A stretch of DNA of 64,000 bases, taken from positions 1 to 64,000 of the forward strand of contig JADNRY010000009.1 of NCBI GenBank assembly GCA_015501585.1, in the 5' to 3' direction. The notes below the pieces were generated by a model. That model searched no databases, was not told the DNA's origin, and worked only from the letters and a program-made list of their open reading frames with translations. Both the position numbers and the translations under genes were made by a program. Position 1 is the first letter of the stretch. Each line of letters begins with the position of its first letter. Shown piece after piece: positions 1-12,492 of this stretch. Source of the stretch: Rhodocollybia butyracea. Its lineage: Eukaryota > Basidiomycota > Agaricomycetes > Agaricales > Omphalotaceae.

Positions 1-1155
1 ATGGAGGTTCCGTAGTAGGTTCTCAACTGTAACACCCATGCCGTGTTTCGATTCTCCAAAACGAAAGGCAAACGGAAGTCTAGAGGACACGACAGTGATC
101 TGAGAAAGTGGTGGATTCGTGGCCGCCTGCGAACGCTTCGCTGATCAAGTTCCTTCTCTAGGGTCTTTCTGGAGGTCAACGACATATCTAGGTTACGCTT
201 GAACCTTAGATATTCGTTAAACACTTGCGATCACGCCGGTAGCTCTGGGGGCGGGGTCATCGGTCCTGGCGACCCTGACGACGAGGAGATCGGGGAGTTG
301 TTGGGAAGAGGCATAGAACAATCGTTCTTGTCTGACCAACGCACTTTCTTGTCGTGCATTTCCTATAGTCTGCGTTAAAAATGTTCAATGCATGACATAT
401 AAAGTCTAGTCACTTTCTAGGACGATACGACAAACGTGACAGGAACAGTAGATGTAGGTTTTGGTAGTGTCTCCCGACAGATTGTGCGCACTCTTTTATA
501 TCATCTGTGAGATATAGTGACGCACAGGTGTTCTGGAACACATCTCCGTCTTTAGGCCATGGATTGCGCTTTGTGACTCATTACAGCTGTATATTTTTCT
601 AACGGAAATGGGGCTATTCTCAGCGTCTACCTCTTTGTTCCATATTTGGCTTTGTTGCGCGATATACCGACGAAAAAAAAAACCTGTCATAGATGTTAGA
701 TCTACGCCCTTAGCTTACTGGCTGGACAGCCTGACCCATTGCCCGTCCTTCATTTTATTGAGAGGTATACACGCTTGTAGACTTATTTAAGCGCTGATGA
801 CTAGTAATGTATATAATATCAGATGTAAGATGTATCATTTACTTCACATTGCTTTTTTGTCAGCTTAGTGTCAGCTCAAGCATGTGGAACGATATCACCA
901 CTTGCACGTCCAAACACGGTATACCCCACCAGAACTATTGCTCACCAGATCCCTGAAGCCTCACATCGATGAACTGCGGGTATTCATTTAGCCCCCATAA
1001 TCATATTCAATACATTCAGTACTAGTCAATACTTCAGCCTCGGAACGCCGTGTCTTATCCTGAAAAATCATCTACTTATAGAAGATCAGTGTGAGTACCT
1101 TTAAACAATACAGCTGTAAAATTCTCTGAAAACGCCTAAAAAAGTCCTGTATAAC

Positions 1156-1290
1156 TCTCAGAGGCGTCGTACTTGTATCGATAAATCAGTGTTCCAAATA
1201 TTCTTCTTTCGGGTCCGTCTAATTCTCAGAGGCGTTAATATCGATAATATCAGTATTCTTCAAGTTCCAAGTATACTTCTTTCGGGTCCG
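1156..1290. repeat. diverged two-copy tandem repeat, about 62-67 bp units
   Basis: Copy 1 (1156-1217) and copy 2 (1224-1290) share the same ordered blocks: tctcagaggcgt, then a tatcgataa/atcagt block, then ttccaa, then cttctttcgggtccg. The copies differ by short indels between blocks. No gene overlaps them. This is a direct sequence observation; the origin is unknown. Confidence 0.8.
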
Positions 1291-1638
1291 CTGCAGTACA
1301 CCATTTGGGCTAAACAACTTGGCCTGAGTGGTTAAACGGAAAGCATTCATATATCAACCAGGCCGTGCGATCCATATCCATATCGTGCTTTTCATTCCCA
1401 TCTATGTGCGGGTGCCAAAAACTTATCATACGACATCCTGGCTCCTTTCCATTCCTCATAGCAGTCAAACTTAATATACATCTTGAACTAATTCCTTTCT
1501 AGATGTCTTTTCATTGAAGAAGTCGGATGGAACTGTCAAGGTTCACATCTTCCAGGGGATTAGAGTAATGCAACAAGAAAATCACCGCTGAACATCTGCC
1601 GAAGATGATACCGCTGAAAGTTCGTTTCTGGGGGTAAA

Positions 1639-1791
1639 TTAAGCATTAGCTAGCTCAAGATATTCTTCGGTTCGATTTGGAGCATGATTTCCCCGTTCAG
1701 CAAGGAGATTCGACAGCGACATCAGAATGGGCCAGTCTTGGGGTCGGTCGGTGATATGTATGTCGTTGAAAGTTCCCACAAATTCAGCCCC
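1639..1791 (-). pseudogene. possible exon relic of a TPR-like protein
   Basis: On the minus strand a 3' open frame ends with TAA at 1639. It reads like a helical repeat exon, with a pattern W-x2-LM-x-LS-x-LL-x-ERG followed by EEYLELANA. That spacing resembles the TPR arrays common in Agaricomycetes. An upstream stop limits it to about 50 codons and I see no start or partner exon, so it is either a relic or chance. Confidence 0.2.
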
Positions 1792-3617
1792 ATTTCAGAC
1801 ATTAGCGATGACTGTTCCTGATATCGAAGCATCGTACTGTTTTTTTTGCAGCTGAAAGCTATCAATACACTTGCAACACACAGCAGATAGTTGGCTTGAC
1901 GACTCGGAGCCTGAAGCCCATGCTTGAATCTTTAACCGATACTCATTGGGAAAGTCGAACCTCAGAAATATCCCTTTTGGCCGGTCGACAAATTTGAAAG
2001 GTAAGTAAGTGGAAGTGCTGGAGTGTTAGATCATCGAACCACTCCCTCTCAAGCCAAATATGACAACTCAATACAGAGTGGGGGAGAATCTGAGTTTGGG
2101 GTGTGCAGAAGACAGAAGCTTAATATCAGGGGCGGTAACTCAGACTCGAGATATCGCTATAAGAGGTTATAAGCAGCATAAGCGGGCGGCCTGCTGTGTA
2201 CTAAAACCGATAGACAATGCATATATGAGGGTCGAAGGCATGATATGGGTCGGACGTTTCCGCCAAGAATTTAACATGTATTCACCGGGGTCCTAATGGG
2301 AATACTAGGGCTGTTAACGTTGTCATGGAGTCGGGACTTGCCAGAATCGATGAGCCAAAAAGTTTCATCGAACCAGAAAGGTACGCAACTGGGGTGGCCC
2401 CCATATTCGACAAACGGTGTGCAAAGCTGTTGATCGATAAGTGGTTCAACGGATGGTACTTTGGAGTGAATCAGAGAAAGAATGTGTTCAATTGCAGTTC
2501 AAGTTTTTGGCTCGTTTACAGCAGGAGAAGACAAGGAAAGGAAAACCGGCGCATTCAGGAACAGCCGGGGGGCGGGCCCTACGCGATCGGTCACATTATT
2601 TTTGATCGCCATCAGTTCTCATCGTAAGTACAGCTTTGACCAGTTATAGCACAAGCGTGAAACCTAGCCAATTTCGCTGATCTCGGTCGTCTTCTTGGCT
2701 TTGGGTGCTTGATATTAGCACCTGATAGCACACAAGTCGCACGATTTTGGCCTAGCTCACCAGTTAATCCGTTTGGAAGTCGAAACTCGTTACTTGCTCG
2801 TTACTGAAATCCAACTGAAATCACGCCGTGACCCACACTCGATACCAATTGCAAACTTCACGGGTTTTTTCGGTGTCTAATACTAATATTGATAGCTCTT
2901 GTATCGGAACTTACACTGGTCTCGGTCATCAACGGACGCAAGGCTGCAAACAAACCTGTGTGTTCACAATGGTGAGCCTCCCACTAACAGAGCCGTCAAG
3001 AAGCTGTGAAAACTCGGCCATGCCTCGTATGGCGTCGTCCGAGTAGTTTTTCTATCTTGGTGTATATCTAACTAGTGAGCACTAATGCACCAATGGGACG
3101 GACCATATCGATAGTCCCCCTGGAATGCGATGTCAGAAGACCGGGATTAGTCAGCACCGAAAATGCGACGCCAAGAGCTGTTGATGTTTTTACCTACAAG
3201 ATGGTCTTCTCGGTCGTGCCACCATACGTACTTAGTGGCTCTTGCACTCTTTGGGTAACTTACGACCTTTAATCTCGAAACCCAGGGGGTCTCACCGTTC
3301 ACCTTTTCCCAGGTTTAATGAAGGTTGAAGTGCTGATCGTTGAATGCCATTACTGAAGTACTGACAGTCCACTGACTGGACCCAGAGAAATGGTTCCATG
3401 AAGCCCCACATTTGAATATCAACTCTGACCTGATATCTCCAGGGCAATCCGCCTAGTTCTATCTCAGCAGCCTACAGTACCTCATTTGATGGGATGAAAC
3501 CGAAATGTCCATGCTATCCATGGATCAGGTATAGTATACATAAAAACTTTAAAAGGACGGCGTTCATCTCTCTATCGCTCTCAGCTCCTTCTCTTTTTCT
3601 TTTCTCGTTTTTCGAAC

Positions 3618-5253
3618 ATGATGCATTTTACGATCGCTGCTGCTCTTGCTGTTATTCCTGCTACTCTTGCGACCAGCTGGGATGTTTCTGTTGGCCCAAA
3701 CAGTGAATTTATATACTATCCCGAGTATGTTCTAGCAGAGGTTGGAGACACGGTTAACTTCATTTTGTGAGTCGTTGCTTTCTTAGTACCTCTTTCATCA
3801 TCTACTCACCGCTTTGCCTCACTTAGCCACCCAAAAAATCATACGGTTACCCAGTGAGTACTTAGCTAATAGTAACATGACTAAACTTGTAATAACTCTC
3901 TGACGATTTCGTTTAGATCAAGTTTCGCTGCTGTATGTAGGACGTAGCTTTTATGTTTGTCCAACGTGCTAAATACTTTCATCCACAGCCTTGTGTTCCA
4001 CTCCCCGGAGGTGTCAGCTCTGGATTGTGAGTATTATCCAGTCCTTCATTAGTACTGTCTGATGGTTCATGCAGTCAACCTGTCGCGTCAGATAGTGACC
4101 CGGAGCTGCCCAACTTTGTGATAACCGTCAATGATACAAATCCTATCTGGGTTCATTGTGAGCAAACAGGCCACTGTGGAAAAGGTAATTTGGCGCTGTA
4201 ATCACTCACACAAGGTGTATACTGAACACTTTGACTAGGGATGGTGTTCGCCATCAACCCGCCTGATGCATCCTCGAACACGTCGTTTGCCGCGTTCCAA
4301 GCTCTCGCCATTGAGCTCAACGGGACTCAGGCATCAGCTCTCCCCCCTGTCACTACCGTTCCGCCGCAATCTTGGGCAGTCGCTACCGCCACTGTATCTG
4401 ATGCTTCCTCAACCTGGGTATCGACCTATACCAGCTACGTAGGAACACCAGGTATCACTGATGATTCTCTCCCCGTGCTCTGAAGTGCTGACTGTTTAAT
4501 AACCCAGAGCCCACATACGCTGCAGGCGGTCCTGTTACTCACAACATTACTGTCGGAATCAATGGTCAGTTGTCATTCGGACCAGCAAATATTACCGCAG
4601 CCATTGGAGATATCGTGGAGTTCACCTTCCTCGCGAAGAACCACAGTGTTGTGCAATCCAGCTTCTCGTGAGTCGCTTGCTACGAGTTATACGTTCTTTG
4701 TACTGAGAAAATGAATTAGTGAACCTTGTACTCCCCTCGCCGACGGGTTCAACTTGGGATTGTAAGCCCCTTGGTGATATTTTTGCTTTGTTTTTTCTAA
4801 CCTTTTCTTAGCCACCCCGTCGCTGCTAACACCACTGGTCCTTCCTTCTCCATTACGGTCAACAACGTAAGTACTTTTCTATCCTTAAAAACGTTCTATC
4901 TAAAGACTTGAAAAAGACCACACCGATCTGGGGTTACTGCGCGCAAACAAGTCCCGTTAGTCACTGTGGTTCTGGCATGGTAAGTACCTCTTTACTTGAG
5001 TTTTCTCTTTGTTCATGTCCTGCGTCAGGTATTTTCCATCAACGCAGTTGAATCTGGACCCAACAACTTTGCGGCATTCCTGGCACTTGCAGAAGCCACT
5101 CTTACGACAAATTCAAGCGATGCACTTAGTGGCACAGCTTCTGCCAGCACTCCTTCTGGCACTGGAAAACCCAATGGAGCGCTACCTAAGATAAACATGG
5201 GAAATACCGCAGCAGCTTTTGCTTTGGCGGTTGTAGGTGCTGCCCTCTTCTAG
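3618..5253 (+). CDS. GPI-anchored extracellular twin-cupredoxin protein
   Basis: Secreted, surface-anchored protein of about 330 residues with two plastocyanin-like domains. The start is one of two adjacent ATGs (3618/3621) followed by a signal peptide ending near ATLA. Exons are small and split by introns of about 50-60 nt. Domain 1 keeps all type-1 copper ligands: His in NHTVTQ, then Cys, His and Met in CEQTGHCGKGM. Domain 2 also keeps them: His in NHSVVQ and Cys, His, Met in CAQTSPVSHCGSGM, with three extra residues between Cys and His. A Ser/Thr/Gly-rich spacer follows, then a small-residue hydrophobic tail ending ALAVVGAALF, the shape of a GPI signal. The fungal family is extracellular and proposed to bind copper; function is largely unproven. 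The next gene lies 470 bp downstream on the same strand. Confidence 0.88.
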
Positions 5254-5726
5254 TTCGGATGTGGACGATAATTTATTATGAACTTTCGACTGCGTATTTT
5301 ATACTCATGCATGTACTTTGTGATGCGAGTCTGCCATTCGTTTGTAAGTAGTTGGTGGTATATATTCAATGGTTTATAATTTCTGCAGCCCTGGTATTCT
5401 TATATCGTTTCTCGGTCTACACGTCGTGATTGGCTGAGCAATGGCCTGTGTCGCAGCCTTGCTTGCAGCACGCTGGGCTCAGACACGACAGGCTCAAGCA
5501 CGAAAGACGCGGAATAAGCCGTGCCATCGTTCCGTATTCCGTAACCAAACACGTTTTTTCCTGCAGGGCTGCGCCACAGTCTTTTCTTTTCGGTTGCGGC
5601 TTGAGTTCTTTTAACTGCGGCGACCTTTTCCTTCCTTTCTCTCGAGTGTGCTGATAAGTGCGTGCGTAGAGAGTTTACTTTTCTTCGTTCAATACTAAAG
5701 AACTCTTTCAATCCCAGGTCTTTACT

Positions 5727-6612
5727 ATGGCTTTCACCATAAAACAATCAGCACCTCTTTCACCCATTGCAAAACCCGAAGATGCTGTACAAACTCCCTC
5801 ACTGCCTTCTTCTCCAAAAATGAAAAGGTCTTCATCGTCGGCGTCAATCGTACCGGCGGTTGCAAATATTTTCGGTAAAATTCGCCGTGGAGCGAATGCA
5901 ATAAGTCCTATACATGTCCATGGTCGTCGTTTGTCGTCATCTTCACAGTCGTCTACTCACAGCTCTTCCGATGGAGAGACTGAGCGAGAAATCGGGGATT
6001 CCAAAATACCGATAACCAAGACGCGTAATACTACATGGACTTGTTCGTCTGGGCCTGCACAGTCAAACGTGGATCCGAAAATGAAACGAATTGACTGCAA
6101 AGATCACTTCATTTGCGCTGGTGGAGTCACTCTCCCTGTGCTTTTACGCGCGACTAGAGCAATGTTGATTGAAACCATCGAAGGTCAAAACGGTATTGGT
6201 ATGGGATTTCGAGGTGGAAAGAGGGTCATTTTGACCAATGAAGAGTTAGTACTTAGTCTTGGTCTTTAGTAAATTTAGATCTGGTACTAACTGCTGACAC
6301 GTTCATAGATGGTCATGCACGATCTCGGGTCCTCCACCACTTTCTCCCTCATCTCCGCCGTTACCCTCAGTACCTCTTTCACCTTCCTCCCCAACGTCAA
6401 CTCCTCGAAAAGCTCGTAGGTCGTCTGCCACTAGTCCAGCCAACAGAAAGTACAAAGTACGGATACACTATATTGCGTATGCCACTATCGCCGCTACCTC
6501 CACGACTATGGCTGCCATTTGTGGTCAGCCTGCCGCTTTGGACAGGGCAAGTGAAGGAAGTGTGCGAGGGCTTATGACGATTGTGAACAGGCGCGAACCT
6601 GACTTCTGGTGA
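5727..6612 (+). CDS. Ser/Pro-rich basic protein of unknown function
   Basis: Two exons, 5727-6243 and 6308-6612, join in frame across a 64-nt intron with GT..AG ends. The product is about 273 residues. The N-terminal half is Ser-rich and basic, followed by a more ordered stretch around IDCKDHFICAGGVTLPVLL and a Pro/Ser-rich linker (SPSSPPLPSVPLSP). A folded-looking C-terminus (YKVRIHYIAYATIAATSTT) ends in PDFW. It could act in the nucleus or cytosol; no signal peptide or membrane helix is visible. I recognise no named domain. ATG 5727 is the first in-frame start after the 5' leader. Moderately sure this is a real gene because frame and splice signals agree. Confidence 0.65.
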
Positions 6613-7219
6613 TGACAATCGTTGTCTCCTTCCCCGAACCTTTCGAGTCCGTCTTTCCCGTGCAAATACCAGAAACAATCATTTATCTCCCCAGATACCG
6701 AACATTGTGTACATACTATACTGCATACCTTCTGTTTCTTGTTGTATCTTCATTCATGTATTGTTTAGCCATTATCGTAGATCGTCGACGCATGTACATA
6801 TTCCTTACCTACTGGTGCACAAATTTTATATACGGCCTTGTAAATGTACTTTGTTTTTGCATCTGACTTGCTTCTGAACTTCTGAACTATCACCAGTGAG
6901 AGTTCAAAGTACCGCATTCGATCGATGCTCCCACACTAGGACCATGACCACGACATCTGCGGTTTTCATAATTCCTTCTTGGTATTCGCCCTTAAGTCTA
7001 CAAATTTGGCAAATGAATGTCGCACTCAAACTTCTCTTCGCTTGACTTCCACTAATATGGCGGACAGGAGGACTTTCAACAGTACTTTAGACTGCAAGAA
7101 TCGAGCATGGTGAAGCAGTAATTATTATCAAAATTAAGATACGTTTAAAGATATCAACATAGTACAAGAATCAAGTATCATAAAAGCATCATCATCAAAG
7201 ACACATCAAAAAAAAAGTC
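6613..7219. other. convergent intergenic region
   Basis: 3' flanks of the Ser/Pro-rich gene (+) and the nucleoside permease gene (-). AT-rich, with short A and T runs near 7145-7225 that suit the permease 3' UTR and polyadenylation. No gene seen. Confidence 0.6.
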
Positions 7220-8502
7220 TTAAAAAGATCTCAACATACGTTTCCTGCCACCCGTTCGTTCTGGAATTGAGCTTCCAGTACTCCCCGGGCCAAAGTCTGG
7301 CTCTCCTCCCAGAGAACCAAAGACATCTCCAATGTAGTTACTCGCTTTTACTCCCTGCTCAAACGTGTCCGCCCACCCACTGACAATTCCTTCAACCACT
7401 TGAACTCCAGCAAGATAGATGTTCTGTACAGAAGGCTCAAATGCTGGAGTATCTCCAAACAGGTTTGCTACTGCGGTCTGTCCCTCGTAAGGCCTATCAA
7501 AATCGGACGCGGTACGCATCAGGATTATCCTTGAAAAGTCGGTTAAACCAGCCAAGGTTGCCCGCAGAAGCACCTCAAGCGTCGCGTTGTCTTCCTGCTG
7601 GGTGGTGCAGTAAACTCCCAATCCATTTGTGAAGAGGGTAGTGGTGTTTTCAAACGCCTCGCCTAGAAGAGCACCGGAAAAGTACACATCGGAGGTCGCG
7701 CTGTCGCATTCAACGACAGAAGGCCCAGAAGACGACGGACCTGCAAAGGCAGGGTCATATGCATATAATTTACGTGCCGCCTGTGTGGCTGCAGTGTCAT
7801 ATAAGGTCGCCTTATTCGCGAAAGCTACGGCCGCCGTCCTCAACGCCACGTTTAGCTCGAAAACCTCTGTTCCGTAAAGCTCGGCTGGGTATTGATTAGG
7901 GACGACCGCTCCTTGTGGGACATAGCCTGTAGGGAAATCGGCGGGTATTTCTCGTGCATCGATCTCGTATTGAAGCGCGACCTGCACCGCAAACCTGGCG
8001 AAAGTCACATCGCCGATCGTTGCCACTTTCGGGTTGATGCCAGCGATACCAGCGATGAGAAAATATGTTGTCGTAAGGTCGAATACACCGGAGTAGACCA
8101 AGGCGGATAGTGTCGAGGCGGCGTTGATTTCTGCTTCGCCCGTGATAACTTGGCAGATAGAGCCGTCTTCGGTACAGTGTGCGTCTGGGTAAAGCGGTGA
8201 AAATCCCGGGATGGTGATATTTTGTTCGAGAACATTGAATTCTGGTATGTTGTACCACGCTTCTCCCTCGGGCAAGAACTGGTAAACGGCATGAAATGAT
8301 AGGCGAATAGGATGTTCAACTGAACACTTACCATATCAATGATGAACACCTTGGGCTGAATCTTTTTTACCCCGGTGGTTGCTCGCTTCAAATTCATAAC
8401 AGGTTTACTAGAGACAGGTGCCAGTAGACACATGCAGGAAACCAACCAAGTCATAATGGTAAAGGCGTTAGATCGTAAAGTCATGGAGTAATGGGTATGC
8501 AT
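7220..8502 (-). CDS. purine nucleoside permease (NUP family), secreted or membrane-associated
   Basis: Two exons: about 8502-8332 and 8278-7220, separated by a 53-nt intron with a GTAAGT donor. The product is about 410 residues. The N-terminus has a hydrophobic signal (FTIMTWLVSCMCLLAP) followed by KPKVFIIDM-type sequence. The body has the NUP-family landmarks GFSPLYPDAHC, then FLIAGIAGINPKVATIGDVT, and later FANKATLYDTAATQAARKLY and IILMRTASDFDRPY. In Candida the family moves purine nucleosides and its fold is related to nucleoside phosphorylases; transport by this protein is inferred. Start may be ATG 8502 or 8484, and the shorter form gives a cleaner signal peptide. A TATA box lies about 90 bp upstream. 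It is the first of four leftward genes. Confidence 0.88.
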
Positions 8503-8586
8503 TGGAAGGGAGACCCGGAAGGCTTAGGCTTAGGGGGGGGTTGGGGTGTTGGAACTAGAGTTATGCACGGAGGTATGGACTTGGCC

Positions 8587-8594
8587 TTTTTATA
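8587..8594 (-). promoter_or_regulatory. TATA box of the nucleoside permease gene
   Basis: TATAAAAA on the minus strand, 85-105 bp upstream of the two candidate start codons (8502, 8484), which is a suitable distance for a fungal core promoter. Confidence 0.55.
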
Positions 8595-8602
8595 ACAACG
8601 GC

Positions 8603-9551
8603 GCTGTGTATACTATAACTGGCGATTGTATTTCGCTGTCAATCACTGGGCCTGTTTGCGTGTATCTTGCCCTCTACCTCTTCCTTCCTTCCTTCCGCTC
8701 TATTACACATCGATAACGTTTTCATTATGAACTCCCGCTGTTAACTTTCTGAATCGACTTGGAGGAGTCGAGAGTGTGCATTAAACCTCTCAAATTAAAC
8801 CTCCCAACGGAAAAAAAATCTCACAGGCATGTACCTCTTTCAGTTGTAGGCCTGTTACCCCCTGCGCATTGGTGATGGTACCTGGAGTAACCACTGCTGC
8901 GTTGCGAAACGTGCAGTGTACTGGCGTAGGTGTGACGCTACGATTACACCTTCTACGCGCCATGACTCACCTTAAACCTCAGCATCCAATAAATCAAACG
9001 TCTGTTGGAACTTGAGGCGTGCGTCCAGCATCGATACACGATTCACAATAGCCCAGAACATGCATAATTGCCAATAACCGTCAACCAAACCAGTGAATGG
9101 GGCGGTAAGATCCCCGGTTCCTAAATGGGACCACGTCGGCAATACTACCACTACTATTGTGTTGCAATGCGCAGATAACGGAGGGTTTTGGCCTTTCCGG
9201 ATGTTCCCTCAGAAATTATTCATACATACGAACGGAATATTATCTTGCACGCGACAAACACGGGTCTAAGTGGGGTCCGTACGCGCAGCATGGGCGCTAA
9301 CGGAGTTTAAGGGCAGGCGTAAGCGTGTTAGTCTTGTTCGGTACTTGGATAGTGACGTTTTTTCCAAAATCACAGCGACACAAGAGACGACGAGCACGTT
9401 TCAACCTAACCATTTCTATCGCGCTATACCCGAGATACAACTAGGGTAATATTTATGATATAGGGTATACAAAAAGTAATCAAAGTTGGGTATATGCACA
9501 AAAGACGAGGTACTAAAGTACCTAACTTCGGCCATATCCACAAGTAGTATC
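8603..9551. other. intergenic region
   Basis: About 950 bp between the permease promoter and the end of the MARVEL-like gene. It holds a pyrimidine-rich TTCCTTCC run near 8680-8700 in the permease upstream region. No coding frame with convincing codon pattern or splice partners was found. Confidence 0.55.
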
Positions 9552-10341
9552 TTAAACTGCTATTTCAACCTGCTCTTTGTTTCCCACCGTATCGTAACGA
9601 GTCGGAATGGACTCCGCAAGGCCTTTACCCTGATTATTTCGTGATTGTATAACAACTACCACCGAAATTATGATCATTGCAGTCAAAGTAAGCCACCCAA
9701 ACCAAGCAAATGTCTCGAGGGCAGAAAGGACCTGACACGCCTGAAATTGTTGGCAGAATGACAGGTTTCCCCAAAGAGTCTACAGGTGCAGCGCACAGGC
9801 GTTGGTACATATCAAAAACATAAGATCTAGCGTGAAAAAGACTCACTGATGCAGCAGCAGCTCCACCTATCCAAAAGAGCCAAAGGATGACCAAGCCTAC
9901 AAGCTCGTCGCCATACAGTCTTAGAAACCGAATCTTCAGCGTGCCCTTGAAGAACAGAAAGAGCCTGTGTACTGAATTTCAGTCAAACCTCGTCGACGAG
10001 AGTTGCCCAAGTAATTACATGAGGCCAGACCAGCCCATTGTGACCAGCGTCGTAAAAATGAGCTCAGGAACTACCGGATCTGTGCAATCAAGGAAAATCA
10101 GGACGCATCGAGACCGAATGGCGGAGGAAATACTTACCGTAGAAATCTCGGCCATTATTCAAAGGATCACCGCGAGAAAGATGAAGAGTATAGTTTATGC
10201 GCGCGCAAGACAGGACGAAGAGAATGAAAGAGAATATGAGCTGAAAAAAAGAGCATCATTAAGTAAGTGGGAAATCAAAGTCCAATCTCAACATACCAAA
10301 GCTCCGTATAATCCAACGCGAGCCCAACTTAATTTACTCAT
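9552..10341 (-). CDS. MARVEL-like four-helix membrane protein
   Basis: Five exons (10341-10297, 10240-10138, 10079-10019, 9964-9847, 9740-9552) join in frame to 171 residues. Four hydrophobic stretches are visible: one after MSKLSWARVGLYGAL running into LIFSFILFVLS; a second around ELIFTTLVTMGWSGLMLFLF; a third at VGLVILWLFWIGGAAAA; and the last at WFGWLTLTAMIIISVVVV. The short extracellular-side loops and cytosolic tail (ending EQVEIAV) fit fungal MARVEL-domain proteins of the plasma membrane or vesicles. Specific role unknown. All intron lengths are 54-106 nt. Read frame by frame, no simpler single ORF explains the region, so the model is fairly secure. Confidence 0.78.
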
Positions 10342-10743
10342 GTTTTCTTCCAAAGTGACACAAATATCTGATCGAGAAAAAAAATGAGGGCCTAGAGACG
10401 CGCCAGCCGCCTAAAGTTTCTGAGGAGATAAAGTTGCTTGAAGGTAAGATTTAGGAGCTAGGCACTCGGCGTCTGGGCCCTGACAACGAACGGCGCGCCG
10501 CATCAGATTATTGATAAGTTGCTGATACGGCCCAGTGACGCTAAACTCATTGTCAGGAACTGTGCATATGTTGTAACTTGGTAAAAGCAAAGTTTGTTCC
10601 ACTCAGAGAGTTAAGTACCTGAGAGTACATACGCGTTCAGCGGCACCTAGGCGGATTTCGGAGACGTTTTGACTTGAAATATAAAAGACTATGTTACTTA
10701 TCGTAGAAAGTTGCTACATAAGTATATATGGCTGCCTCACTGA

Positions 10744-12492
10744 TCAAGAAGTAATAAATCTATCCCAATGAGGCTTGCAAGAGCTTTCATGATTATAATC
10801 TGTATGGTACATTATCAGTATATAATCCCTCGGGCTGGCAATAAGCAAAACTTACCAAAGCTGCCTCGCTGAGAACATGAGCACCTTCCCTTCGTCCAGA
10901 TAGCATCGGGTCGGGGACAGTGATACCAGTCGTCATGCTTTGTTTATATTAAGTATGAAGTGTTCATAAAGAAACGATACCTCATACCTGATATCCTATT
11001 TCCTCGAAGAAATGAATCTGTTCTCGTTTCAAAAACAGCGACGCCCCAATACTGTGAATTGCCGCGTCCCCCCAACGCTGTGCCACTTATAGTCACTAAT
11101 GAGGTTCATGGAAGAATACTCACTTCGTAATAAAAACCACCTGTGGAATCTAAGAATTCGAAAAATGCACTGTATGCTGGCCCCCTCCAAAAGTCCATGT
11201 CGGCAATTTCGAAATTGCTCCAGACTTTCGACGCATGAAGTTAGGTACAGTAGTTCGAAGAAGGAGACTCAAAATCATACAGTGGCACCGATTGTACGTT
11301 AGTCCGTTGTTTTGAGAAATGAATCCCATAGCATTATCCTCTGCGATGTACTCAGGATGATCGTCAATAAATTCTGTGAATGTTGGGAATGCAAGAGTCT
11401 TGGAAGGTGCTGAGGTACGAACCTCTGACAGCAGGCCAAAGACTCGGTATGGTTGCCGGTATTTCATACACAGCGATGGTAAAACCTGGGATATGGGATC
11501 GCAGACCGAGAACAAGCAAAGCGGGGGGACTAACCGTAAGTTTTGTTGTTTTCTTCCATGTATTTGAACGGGTCTTGGTGAATGTCACAAAAGAATTTTA
11601 CATTTGGTCTGCGATTCGTTTGTCAGTGTTGGTGTGTTCGATATACCTGAAGAAAACCTACTCAATGCGCCAATACCATTTGTACGGTTGGAGAAGTTCG
11701 TGTCGGTAGAAAAACTATCAAGGATTTGTTCAGTCGATATTCAACCCATGAAGAAGGATATGTACACACTCCAGAGTTAAACTGCCAGAAGTCCGAGTGT
11801 GTTCAGTCGATATTTCACAAGGGAAAAAGCTAAACTTACACGGCACATATTGCGATATGCAACACTACCTATTAATTTGTCAGTACCCAAAAATCTATCT
11901 GGCAAGAAAAAGACCAAAACACCTCCGTATTTCACATTGGTAGCAACCATTTGTTGGCGGGCTTTTGAAGCCTTTTTCTCGTCAATCCAATCCGGTTGGG
12001 ACCAATGTTCCTTCGGTATAGTACCGAATTCAACCTTAGAAGGGGTGAGGACGGATATGCGCCTAAATGGTCAACGAATGGTGTCCAACAACGCATAGAA
12101 TACTATACCGTTTGAACTCTTCAGAGAACGGCTCATCGTTGAGAAATACATATGGGTAGCCGAAGCGAGAGTTGAACCGATCTTCTAAAGCTCTGATACT
12201 ACTTATGGCTCCATCCAAATCCGAATTTCGCACTAGCATGACATAGGTAGCATTCGCGAGTTCATTCGCAGGCTCCTCTTTAATATGATCTTCGCTGGTA
12301 TATTCCTCTTGGAAATGCGCCGTGAATTTCGAAAGCCCAAAGCTAGTAGCTTCCCAATACCGGTGGTGCGTCCAAGTCAAGATGTAATGGAGACTTATCT
12401 GTAATAATTTATTGTAATTGCCAGAAAGAGAACGGTTCATTTTTTCGCACCATAAGCATCAAAACTATACTGTATCGAAGTAGACGCCCCAT
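10744..12492 (-). CDS. alpha-1,2-mannosyltransferase, GT15 (KRE2/MNT1/KTR family)
   Basis: Golgi type II enzyme that would transfer mannose from GDP-mannose onto O- and N-glycans. The model starts at 12492 with a short basic-hydrophobic anchor ([14 protein letters not shown]), then a stem, then the catalytic domain beginning near [15 protein letters not shown]. Family hallmarks are present: [68 protein letters not shown] and [15 protein letters not shown], which contains the conserved Glu of the KTR family. The C-terminus ends [12 protein letters not shown]. About eleven exons with introns of about 45-75 nt; the donor before EFIDDH is a weak gttcgt. Neighbours run in the same direction but are not functionally tied. 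Confidence 0.9.

Larger units (their letters stand above)
1..3617. other. gene-poor region
   Basis: No convincing gene is visible in the first 3.6 kb. Open frames are all under about 100 codons, do not join through plausible introns and match no family I recognise; the longest are on the plus strand at 2060-2296 and 2325-2627. The region contains a diverged tandem repeat near 1156-1290 and a possible exon relic at 1639-1791 on the minus strand, both listed separately. A TATA-like stretch lies around 3530-3550, ahead of the cupredoxin gene. Confidence 0.6.

Noticed and set aside
8005..8502. 165-codon minus-strand ORF overlapping the permease
   Set aside because: It is the unspliced read-through of the first permease exon into the second in a wrong frame.
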